Source of the DNA: Irpex lacteus
Lineage: Eukaryota; Basidiomycota; Agaricomycetes; Polyporales; Irpicaceae
Assembly: GCA_001986395.2 (NCBI GenBank)
Contig: MQVO02000008.1
Location: 248,001-312,000 of the forward strand
Direction of reading: 5' to 3'
DNA: 64,000 bases
Under the pieces are notes generated by a model. That model was not told the origin of the DNA and made no database searches. It saw only the letters and a program-made list of their open reading frames with translations. The first letter of the stretch is position 1. Every line of letters starts with the position of its first letter. The position numbers and the translations under genes were made by a program. Below, piece by piece: positions 13,534-23,440 of this stretch.

Positions 13534-15702
13534 ATGTCGTCGACACTAGCAACATCGCAGCCGAATGGTACAGGTCACTCTGCGTCGGACACACCGACGC
13601 CAACACTTCGTGAAGAACCTGTCGATATCCCATTGAAAGAAAAGTCTCCAGGGAATCCAAATCCTGAAGCAGAATCAGACGAGGATGAAGGTGGAAATCA
13701 GAAGAATGCGCAAGGGAAGAGGGCGTCGGACGTGAGCGCTGTGGATGAGGACAAGGAGGATGTGTTGATAGTGGACTGGGAAGGTCCTGATGACCCGGAG
13801 AATCCAAAGAAGTGAGTAGTCGTCACACGCATCCTTGTCGCGTATACTCACAACTGTCAAATAGCTGGACAATCAGACGAAAATGGGCCGCTACAGCGAT
13901 TATCTCCGCGTTCACTTTCATTAGTCCTGTGTCCTCTTCGATGGTTGCACCAGCCACTGGTCAACTCGCACAAGAATTCGGGATCACAAACACCGTCGTT
14001 ATCGCACTCACAACATCAATCTTTGTTCTTGCATATGGTATGTCAGTATCCTTGCCTTCCGTATAAATGTTGCTCACATGCCCCACTTACGTCCAGCGTT
14101 CGGCCCGCTGTTCCTCGGACCACTCAGTGAGATATACGGTCGTTCGCGAGTACTTCAGTTAGCCAACCTGTGGTATCTTGGTAAGTTCATATCCTACTCT
14201 AGATGACCGCTTCTGATGTCATTGCTTCAACTATCTATAGCATGGAATCTTGGCTGTGGGTTCGCCCAAAATGAAGGACAACTACTCGGTTTCCGTCTCA
14301 TGGCCGGCTTTGGCGGTAGCGCCCCACTATCCGTACGTAACCTTCTCACAATGAACTCATCAGGCTTGGAGTACTGACGATGCACATCTCCCTGGTTATA
14401 GATTGGTGGAGGTGTGTTGGGTGACTGTTGGGCTCCAGAGGAACGAGGAAAGGCTGTTGCCGTATATTCTTTGGCGCCTCTCCTTGGTCCCGTTGTTGGT
14501 CCTGTCGCAGGCGCTTGGATAGCAGAAAGGTCGACCTGGCGTTGGGTGTTCTGGTCTACGAGTATAGTAGATGGCGGCATCCAGATTCTGGGAATGTTCT
14601 TCCTCCAAGAAAGTACGTCTTCACCTCGCATCCTCGAACTCGGTACTCACGCATGATTTACTTTCTGCAGCATTCGCACCTATACTCCTCGAACGCAAGG
14701 CCGCAAAGATCCGCAAAGAGCTAGAAAGGAACGCGGCAGATCCAGAGAAGAGCGGGGCCGTACGCCGTTCACCACAATCCGTCCGGTCAAAATTCGACAA
14801 TCAAGACAGACAATGGCAGCACATATTCGCTAAGGCCCTCATCCGTCCGTTCAAACTATGGTTCTGCGAGCCCATCATCCAAGTGCTCGGAATCTACATG
14901 GCCTTCATATACGGACTGATGTACCGTAAGTCCCTTTATTCCTCTCAACAGCAAGTTGAACTTGTGGCTAACAAGCTTGCATTGTAGTATTCTTGACGAC
15001 GATACCGTCGATTTTTGAGGGTATCTACCGTGAACGTGTTGGTATCGCCGGGTTGCACTATATCGCGCTCGGTGTGGGCTTGACGGGGGCGTCGCAGCTT
15101 AATGCGCGCGTTATGGACAAGATATATGTGTATCTTACGCAGAGGAACGGCGGGAAGGGCAGGCCGGAGTACCGACTTCCTTCGATGGTCCCTGGTACGA
15201 TATTCCTCCCGGTCGGGCTGTTCATCACAGGCTGGACCGCACGCGCGAACATACATTGGATAGTACCCGACATCGGCATCGCGTGTGTCGGTGCGGGTGT
15301 CATCCTCAACTTCCAGTCTATACAGATCTATGTCATCGATGCGTTCACTTTGCACGCCGCCTCCGGTACGCATCACATTTCTTACTTTAAAGCTTCATAC
15401 CAGGTACTGACTTGAATCGATTGTTGTAGCGCTTGCTGCAGTGGCGTTCCTGCGGTCGTGCGCTGGGTTCGGGTTCCCGCTGTTTGCGCCTGCTATGTAT
15501 AAAGCCCTCGGATACGGGAAGGGCGATTCGATATTGGCGGCTGTCGCTATCGTTATTGGGTGTCCTGCGTAAGTTCCATAGTCTAACTATATTTACTTCT
15601 TGTAATGGACACTAATCCATTCTCTTTATTGTTGACAGGCCATGGATCTTTTGGAAGTATGGCGAGCGTATTAGGAAAGCGAGTCGTTATGCGCGCTCGT
15701 AA
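13534..15702 (+). CDS. MFS transporter, DHA1 (Tpo1/FLR1-like) drug exporter family
   Basis: Nine exons give 557 aa: 13534-13811, 13865-14037, 14097-14180, 14241-14332, 14402-14612, 14671-14925, 14988-15365, 15430-15568, 15639-15702. An acidic cytosolic leader of about 95 residues ends in a DWEGPDDPENPKNW stretch, the usual lead-in of the Tpo1/multidrug group. The loop-2 signature reads GPLSEIYGRSRV. The motif-C-like segment GPVVGPVAGAWIAE typical of proton antiporters follows. About 12 membrane helices are visible, with a charged central loop (around residues 290-340). It should export a small lipophilic compound across the plasma membrane by proton antiport. Its place between the regulator and the P450 pair suggests export of, or self-protection from, the compound they handle; this is inference. 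Confidence 0.92.
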
Positions 15703-16449
15703 TCGTCCTATCCTCTTCCCTTCGCACAAACAAAAAATCATCTTCACCCGCCCTTACGACTCATAACGAACACATTGAAACTCTACGATTTAGATACGCT
15801 TCATCATACCATAGTCATCACCCGCATCTCTTCTCCACCTCTCTTCCATTAACACCCACGGCCTCTGCTCGCATGCATTCATCACGGACTCTTCACGCAT
15901 TTTCATTTCACTTACGGGCACTAACATCCAGTCACGATTTTGTCTGGATGGCCTTGCTAGACTTGTTTGTTGTCGATTTGTATCATACATGTACCCTAGG
16001 CATTCTGATAATTCTTTCTTCTTGCTCGTGGTTTCTTTGGAAGCCAAAGCTTATGGCAGGGCCAATACTTCATGTTACCGATTGAAGCTTGAAGACCCAG
16101 CTCTGGCAGGGCAGTATGTGGTTGAGACAACCCGGATCTATGATTTGTGACATATACATAGAAAGTAAGCTCGTGCGATATGTCGAGGATTTGCGCCCAC
16201 CAATTGGCTGTGCTTGTTTTATCTCAACCTGTTACCACCACACAACTTGAAATGCTGTTGCTCTCTGCTATAAATCGTGGAATTTATTTTGCAGGGACGG
16301 GGAATGGAATGGATGGACACAGATGGACACACAAGCTGAGATATCGGACTACTATATGCCGCCCATAAGGATGGCTGTCATGACAGTAGCTTTGGTATGT
16401 TCCGTGGCGGCCTAAACTGTAAGCGCGCGGGAGTGGTCTGGGGTCCTCG
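15703..16449. other. intergenic 3' of MFS gene
   Basis: I see no gene here. It holds the 3' flank of the exporter gene and unremarkable sequence up to the inverted-repeat element at 16450. Confidence 0.5.
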
Positions 16450-17029
16450 TACTGAGACCTATCGGCTACTCGGACAGACTAGGTAGTCGGACAGTCGTCT
16501 TTCATGTACGATATAATACATATTTCATAAATCGGGATGGTATGATATTTAAAACTACCATTCTTTCATGTATCCCTGAAGTCCTACAGCAGCCATCGGT
16601 GTGACTGCTGAGATCGACGTGCATCAGTGTCCCAAAGACTGAAATTATCCGTGGGAGCTTATTTCGGGCGGAGCCTGAACAAATGTGGCCCATATGTTGC
16701 GTCCACGCAAGGATTCAAGTACTATAAAAGTGACAAATCGTCTAGTATAGTATATGCACACCATGTGATTTTTCTCAGAAATTTAGCGATTTTATTTCGC
16801 CTAGAACTAAGTGGGTGTCCGACTACCATGTAATCAGCCGCTTGGGACCTTTGCGCACAAATACCTGCGCACATCCGGCTCCTCTCGTTCATTCGAGCTA
16901 AATTCTGGAATATCAAATCCTCATATATTTGTAGTCATGGATGTGTAGTTTTTATGAGCGAAAACGCAAAAGCGGGTCTACAGTGCTACTGACAAGCCTT
17001 AGTGTCCGAGTAGCCGATAGATCTCAGTA
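16450..17029. mobile_element. MITE-like element with 27-bp terminal inverted repeats
   Basis: The ends 16450-16476 and 17003-17029 are inverted copies of each other, matching at 26 of 27 positions, and both outer ends are TA. This fits a Tc1/mariner-type TA target site. A second, internal inverted pair, exact over 12 bp, lies at 16482-16493 and 16816-16827 and shares the GTCGGACA-type core with the termini. There is no transposase open frame, so it would be non-autonomous. It is A+T-rich inside. An alternative reading is a long imperfect hairpin not derived from a transposon. Confidence 0.6.
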
Positions 17030-17070
17030 TTCGTGACGTCGTGACGTTATGATCGTCACCGTCACGAATT
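17029..17070. repeat. imperfect palindrome with TGACG motifs
   Basis: TTCGTGACG and GTGACG on the left pair with CGTCAC and CGTCACGAA on the right around a short A/T-containing loop. It directly abuts the right end of the inverted-repeat element. It could be a hairpin or a clustered binding site for a CRE/ATF-type bZIP factor. Confidence 0.45.
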
Positions 17071-17214
17071 AGCGAGATTTCGATCTGCCACCCTCCTTGA
17101 ACTTGAACCAGCTTCAAGTTGAACTACTTCCTTCCGTTTTGACGTGAACGAATTCCACCGACATGAGCAATGCATCTTCGAATGGTCTTGTACGTAGATA
17201 TGTCACCGCTTTAA

Positions 17215-17490
17215 AACCGAATGCGTTTCAAGCTGTCTTTTTGGTGCGTATAAGTACTTCCTTCTACCGATGTCATTCAGTGCTGAGGCGTATCCATCTC
17301 TCAAGTAAGCTACGAACTAAGTGAACTAATCGCATGCGGTTTGACCGCATCTCGCTATTCATGGCTCCCTGTAGCCATAAGCCAGATGTCTATACGCCGT
17401 TTCTTAGTGCGTGTACTCCCTTCTATCGACGTCATTTGCTAGTACTGACGCAGTTTCATCGTTCAAGTAAGCTACGAGCTACTTCAGCTT
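17215..17490. repeat. diverged direct repeat, two copies about 180 bp apart
   Basis: A block around 17245-17320 and a block around 17408-17490 share the order GTGCGT, a TACT-CCTTCTA-CGA-GTCATT stretch and the exact word CAAGTAAGCTACGA. The copies differ by substitutions and small gaps. A perfect 7-bp hairpin (17334-17350) sits between them. I find no reading frame conserved between the copies. Confidence 0.45.
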
Positions 17491-18311
17491 CAGTCGAACG
17501 ACTATATGCGTAACGACAATTGTGTTTTGGCGTTGTTCGTATTTGAATCGGACCGCTGTCTCGTCCCTCGCGGTAGATCAGGTCATTGGATCGAAGATAC
17601 TCCTCCCGAGACAGATTCAGAGACTTGCACTCGCATGAATCCTGCCCTTTCGGGCAAGCTGTACTGATACGCAGTAACGTCTATGAAGTGAGTTTGATAT
17701 CTCTGTTGGACAATCTCGCGCTAAGATAAGCGTGCTAGCATCTCGCCATGACCGGGTGTTATGCGAGTCAGAACTTCACAAAAGTCCATATCTTTTGTGT
17801 AGCTGTTTCTTAAGGGCTCAAAAGATGGTGTGGGCGAAGGCCGGCTAATCGTGTTATTCAAACCTCCTTCCATTGTGGCGATGTAGCGCCCGTAGGCTCC
17901 GGTACGCCAGGTTGTCTCAGATTCTCAGAAGAAACGTACGATTCCATTAGACTTACTAGGCTGACATTAAACACCATCGACTCCAGTGACAGATGATACG
18001 CAGTAGCGGAGTTCCGCCACAATAATGAAGTTGAACCCCAAGGCCATGCAGTCTAAAAGCGCAATGTGGGCTTACTTATGTCCCCTACTAGTTAACACCG
18101 CTCTCAGTATGGGCAAAGCAGTACCTGTTCCTAAGGCCTTCTTGCGTTTGCCGGATGAGGGAAAGGAACCCTCTCAGTTTCCCTGTTATGGCATCATATC
18201 ATGTCAAATGCAGGGAACTCAAAACCAGGCTTAGAACCTGATTGACTGCATGCTGTCTCGCATATCAGGATGTTTAGACGCGACTATCAGATACGGAACC
18301 GACAATTGAAG
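17491..18311. other. upstream region of P450-2, duplicated before P450-3
   Basis: No gene is seen. The part from about 17960 resembles the sequence at about 20690-21020 before P450-3: both have ACTCCAG/ACTCAG-TGACA, an ATACGCAG/CTACGCAG word, AACTAGT/ACTAGT and a tract ending in a TATA box. The tandem duplication therefore carried its promoter along. Confidence 0.5.
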
Positions 18312-18319
18312 TATATATA
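18312..18319 (+). promoter_or_regulatory. TATA box of P450-2
   Basis: TATATATA lies 76 nt before the ATG at 18395. The matching sequence before P450-3 has the same GAAGTATATATA context. Confidence 0.6.
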
Positions 18320-18394
18320 GCTCCACCCTGATGAGGTCTCGTTTAACAGTTCTTGCACATACTACCCAACTGCATAACGAGCTTGTCTATCAGT

Positions 18395-20527
18395 ATGGTC
18401 GGGCTATTCGTCACAGAATTCCCGCCATTCATCTACGTTGCGGGTTTCGTAGCCCTGGGCCTTTATATCCGCTCGAGATTACGTTATTACGCCGTGAGTG
18501 GCTTTATTCTTTGCAGTCATGACATTATTAGAGTCGGTGCTGACGTGGAGATGTGCAGTACGATTCTATACCTGCAGTGGGGCACTCGTCGCCGTTGCTC
18601 TCATATATCACTGCAATCCAATTCTATGTTAATGCAGACAAGTTAATTGAGGAGGGTTACGCAAAGGTGAGTACGGCTGCTTATGCATTTGTCGAAGAGT
18701 GCCACTGACTCTGACGTATCACTGTAGTATCGCGACAAAGCCTTCAAGATAGCCTTCCTGGACTCTTGGCACATTGTCGTCTCTGGATCGAAACTCATTG
18801 ACGAAATGAGGCAAGCTAAAGATGGCGAACTGTCATTCTCAGAAGCCGTTGCGGAGGTAAGCTTATGATGAACTATATGCTGCTTGTCTCAGAACTTTCC
18901 CTAAATCATTTATTTGTATCGTAGACCATGCAACAGCGCTATACTATGGGTGAAGACACCGTCGTCAATGCTTATCACATCGCTATGGTTCGTAGCGATC
19001 TAACGAAGAATATCAACAACATCCTGCCTGATATGCACGATGAACTTGAGCAATGCTTCCCAGAGATCGTCCCCATGACTGATGGTGCGCTATCCTCCCG
19101 TCACGAATGCGCGTTCATGTTCATACTTCTGTCTATAGAATGGACAGCTATCCCGGCTATGGCGAAGATGTCCCAAATCGTGGCGAGGGTTAGCAGCCGG
19201 ATATTCGTCGGTGCCCCCATATGTGAGCCCATTACATTTTTCCAAATCTGCTTTCGAGAGAATCTTATGAAACACGTGCAGGTAGGAACCAGGAATATCT
19301 CGACGTCAGTATTGCATACACGTTGAAAGTCGCTGTCGGCGGCAGATTATTGTCCATGTTTCCTTCATTCCTCCGTGGGTGAGTGCCTCCGGCTTTGACG
19401 CGTGATAGAGAGCTTATGTCAGGACTGTGTGTACACCAGCATTGCGGCCAAACTCATCGCATCCCGCAAACAAAGCCTCGATGTGGTACTCAAGCACGTG
19501 GGGCCTACTATCGTAGAGCGTCGCAAGAATATGGAGCTTTACGGCAAAGATTGGGCTGAAAGACCTATAAGACTTCTGGTGAAAACAATACATTCTATGG
19601 ACTCATCATACTCCTCCAGAACGATATGCTCCAGTGGCTCCTCGACTCACCGGACGGCCAAGCAGAGTCTGTACCTGACATGGCACAACGGCTTCTATCG
19701 TTGAACTTTGCATCTATCCACACTACCTCAATGGTAATATTTTGTCAAGTCACCTTGGAGTCTTATCCTCTGACCGTCATTACGGTATGTTGGTAGACGT
19801 TGACCACTGCCTTATACCGCTTGGCTGCGAGTCCAGAATATATACAGCCATTACGCGAGGAAGCTTTAGCTGCTATATCAGAAGAGGGATGGACGAAGGC
19901 TGGCATGCAGAAAATGTGTAAAGCGGACAGCCTTATCAAGGAATGCCAGAGATTCCACGGGTTCAATTCTTGTACGCTGCATTCACTTTCACTCTCCTCC
20001 CTACGTGATGTCGTACATTTCTGACACTATTCCAGTGACTATGGAACGCCTCGCACTGAAGGATTTCAGGTTCAAGGATGGAACTGTCATCCCGAAGGGT
20101 GCGTTTGTGTCCGTAGCGCAACGCGTCACACATCTGGATCCAGAATATCATGAAAATCCGTCGACTTTCGACCCGTGGAGATTTGTGACCACCACCGAAG
20201 GGGAGTCGTCCAGCACGCCGGTCAAAGACCTTGCGACGACAGCAAGTCTGGAATACCTTCCATTCGGTCTGGGTAGACATGCGTGGTGAGTGACTTGCAG
20301 TACGAGGCGGAGTGGCATCGTCATTATTGATGGCATGACGTGTATCCTACAGTCCAGGCCGCTTCTTTGCCGTGGCAGAGCTCAAGGCGCTGCTTGCATA
20401 TATCGTGTTGCACTATGATATCAAGTTGGAGAACGAGGGTGTATTTCCGAAGCCACTATATATCCAGTCAAAGTCCCCTCCGAATCGCAGTGCAAAGGTT
20501 CTATTCAGGAGGAGACGCACCCAGTAG
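18395..20527 (+). CDS. cytochrome P450 (P450-2), CYP512-like, one altered splice donor
   Basis: Same 11-exon plan as its paralogs: 18395-18493, 18559-18666, 18728-18856, 18925-19084, 19139-19222, 19282-19378, 19440-19566, 19620-19733, 19797-19971, 20036-20285, 20353-20527; 505 aa. ECQR (ExxR) and the heme loop FGLGRHACPGRFF are intact, with the cysteine codon again split by intron 10. The exception is exon 7: where both paralogs have GT after the proline codon, this gene has AT (19567-19568). A GT 12 nt downstream (19579) would keep the frame and add four residues, leaving a 41-nt intron. The gene is thus either active with a shifted donor or recently damaged. Otherwise no stop or frameshift is seen. 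Function as for P450-1: a membrane-bound monooxygenase of unknown substrate. Confidence 0.87.
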
Positions 20528-21018
20528 GCCCACCGAGTGAAAGTTAGAATCTCTGGTAGAAATCAGGTTATGCTATTGCAATATTCAATCATAGATGCCT
20601 GCACTGCTCATTTGCAACCAGTAATCGTCGTGGTGGCGTTGCTCAGTGCCCGCAACTGTATGGTAGTTCCATGACTTACGAGATTAACTTTGAATCCCAG
20701 CGACTCAGGTGACAAACACTACGCAGCTGCGAGTTTAAAACTCGGATGAAGCCCATGCGGTCCCAGTTGACCCAGGCCGGGTTGCCATTCCTTAACTAGT
20801 CAATGCCACGCTCTTTACAGGACACTGCATCAGCGCTCTTTGTCCGTACGTTCTTCATGGGCAGTAAGACTTCCGAATCTTCCCAGTAAGTTATCATAAG
20901 TCTCTTTGTGCAGGAAACTCGTGACTGTAGCCAGGCCTTGATTAGTTGCATCTTATCTAGCATGTGTACATGTGAGGACGTTTGGATTTGACCACCAGAG
21001 ATGGCCCGAGAGTCGAAG
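20528..21018. other. spacer between P450-2 and P450-3
   Basis: It holds the 3' flank of P450-2 and a promoter region resembling the one before P450-2. I see no additional gene. Confidence 0.5.
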
Positions 21019-21024
21019 TATATA
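21019..21024 (+). promoter_or_regulatory. TATA box of P450-3
   Basis: TATATA in the context GAAGTATATATAC lies about 62 nt before the ATG at 21086, matching the P450-2 promoter. Confidence 0.55.
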
Positions 21025-21085
21025 TACCCACTGATATCCTGATGCGATGACGTTCAATAGCCCTTGCCCAACTGTGCCCTCCAGA

Positions 21086-23230
21086 ATGTCTGGCTCATTC
21101 ATCCTCGATCCCCCGCCGTTGGTATATGTCACTGTGTTTGTGATTCTTGTCCTCTACATCCAATCGAGACTGCGATTTTCTGCGGTAAGTGACTGTTATG
21201 CTTCGTTGTATGATTTGATGAACTTACGTTCTGATTGGTAGTACGATTCTATACCTGCAGTGGGATACTCATCGCCGTTGCTCTCGTATATTACCGCCTT
21301 GCAGTTCTACGTCAACCCAAACAAGTTACTCGAAGAGGGTTACGCAAATGTGAGCGAGGAGTGTGCCTTTCACAACGCGCCTTCAAGTTGACTGATCGTG
21401 ACCGCTTACTTCAGTATCATGGCGCGGCATTCAAGATACCTTTCCTAAATTCATGGCACATCGTGGTACCAGGATCAAAGCTCATTGACGAGCTAAGGCA
21501 AGCCAAAGATGGCGAATTGTCTATGTTGCAAGCCGTAGTGGAGGTAGGCTCAAGTCATTGAACCACGTGTAGCCGCGCTTCCTGCAATTGTCTCATACAT
21601 TCGGATTATAGACCATGCAATTGCAACATACTATGGGTGATGAAGCAACCAAGACTCCCGCCAATCACACTTCTATAGTTCGTAACGAGCTGACTAGGAA
21701 TATCAACAACGTCCTGCCGGATATCCACGACGAACTCGAGCAATGCTTCCCAGAAATTATTCCTTTGACTGCTGGTATGTCTATATCTTCCAGTGAATTC
21801 TCGACCAGTTGTCCTACTACCATCTGTAGAATGGAAATCTATTACGGCCATGGGAAAACTCCTGCAGATCGTAGCAAGGGTTAACGGCCGAGTGTCCGTT
21901 GGGGTCCCTGCTTGTAAGACGATTCGAACTTTGGTAGGTGCGGCTACGTGATGCTAACCAAACGGCAGGTAGAGATGAGGAATATCTCCACGTGAGTATT
22001 GCGTACACGACAAAAGTCGTCATCTACGGAAGGCTGCTAGCCATGATTCCCTCGTTCCTCCGAGGGTGAGTTGTATCGGCCTACAGCATGATCTCATTTT
22101 TCTGACAAAAAATGGCCTGGTAACTCTCTTTGGATTTTTACCAGCATTGCCGCCAAGATCATGGCGTTTCGGCAGCAAAGCATTGATGTAGTACTCAAGC
22201 ACGTCGGTCCTGTCATCGAGGAACGTCGCAGAAATATGGAAATATTTGGAAAGGACTGGGTTGGCAAGCCGGTATGAATCACGGTCTCGCTTGCAAGATA
22301 TGTCTGTGAGATGGTTGTTGGCTAATCATGTCCCAGAATGATATGCTTCAGTGGCTCCTTGACTCGCCCAATACTGAAACAGACTCAATTTCTTCCCTGG
22401 CACAACGATTATTGATACTGAGCTTCGTTTCGATACACACGACCTCAATGGTATGTTTTGGTTGCTCTCTGAAAGGCTCAGCTTAACCATGAGTCCGACC
22501 TCTTGCCAGGCATTGACTAACGCCTTGTACCGTCTTGCCTTGAACCCAGAGTATTTACATCCGCTACGCGACGAAGCTGCATCCGCCATAGCCGAATGGG
22601 GATGGACGAAAGCAGGGATACAGAAGATGCGCAATGCGGATAGCTTCTTGAAGGAGTGTCAGAGACTGCACGGGTTTGAGTCTTGTACGTCATCTCCCTG
22701 CGCTGTTCGCAAACTGTACACACTTCACAACCCTTCTGACCCCAATGAAACCACTCATGTAGTGAATATGGAAAGGCTTGCCCTTGAGGATTTCACGTTC
22801 AAGGATGGCACAGTGATCCCAAAGGGCGCTTTTGTTTCCGTAGCCCAACGCATCGCACATACAGATCCCGGCTACTACGATGATCCATTGACGTTCGACC
22901 CATGGAGATTCTCAAAAGGCAGTGAAGAAGAAGGCGATGTAGCGCAACAAACGGCTACGAAGGCCAGTCTGGAATATGTTCCATTCGGCCTGGGTAAACA
23001 CGCGTGGTAAGTATCTGACTTCTACAAGTAGTGCCACACATGTTGATAGAATCATTAGCCCAGGACGCTTCTTTGCCCTGGCAGAGCTGAAAGCGATCCT
23101 TGCGTGGCTTGTTCTGCACTACGATGTGAAGATGGAGAATGAAGGCGTGTTTCCAGCACCGATGTACATCCAAGCGAAGTCTCCGCCAAACCCAAATGCG
23201 AAGGTTCTGTTCAGAAGGAGACGCACCTAG
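21086..23230 (+). CDS. cytochrome P450 (P450-3), CYP512-like
   Basis: Eleven exons with regular GT-AG introns: 21086-21184, 21242-21349, 21415-21543, 21612-21774, 21830-21913, 21969-22065, 22145-22271, 22337-22450, 22510-22684, 22763-23006, 23059-23230; 503 aa. It has an N-terminal membrane anchor (VYVTVFVILVLYI), ECQR as ExxR, and the heme loop FGLGKHACPGRFF with Cys split by intron 10. The product ends KVLFRRRRT, a C-terminal form common to this group. Exon 7 has a normal GT donor, in contrast to P450-2. Tandem, same strand, 558 bp after P450-2. It should be an ER monooxygenase; the substrate is unknown, and a terpenoid is a guess from the family only. Confidence 0.92.
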
Positions 23231-23440
23231 TATGCCGATTGGGTAAATAAGACTGATGCTTGAAAGAGATTAATGTTCCTACAGTCTTCATGTGTTAAAT
23301 ACGGCACTTTTGCGATTATCTTGAACAATCCCAGATTTGTGTACGAGACTTTATAAACAGTAGCTGGTAAAAACCCGTCAGCTGTAAGGAGCGCTATGGA
23401 GCACGTCTGACGAGATACGTTCGCCACAGCAAATATGGCG

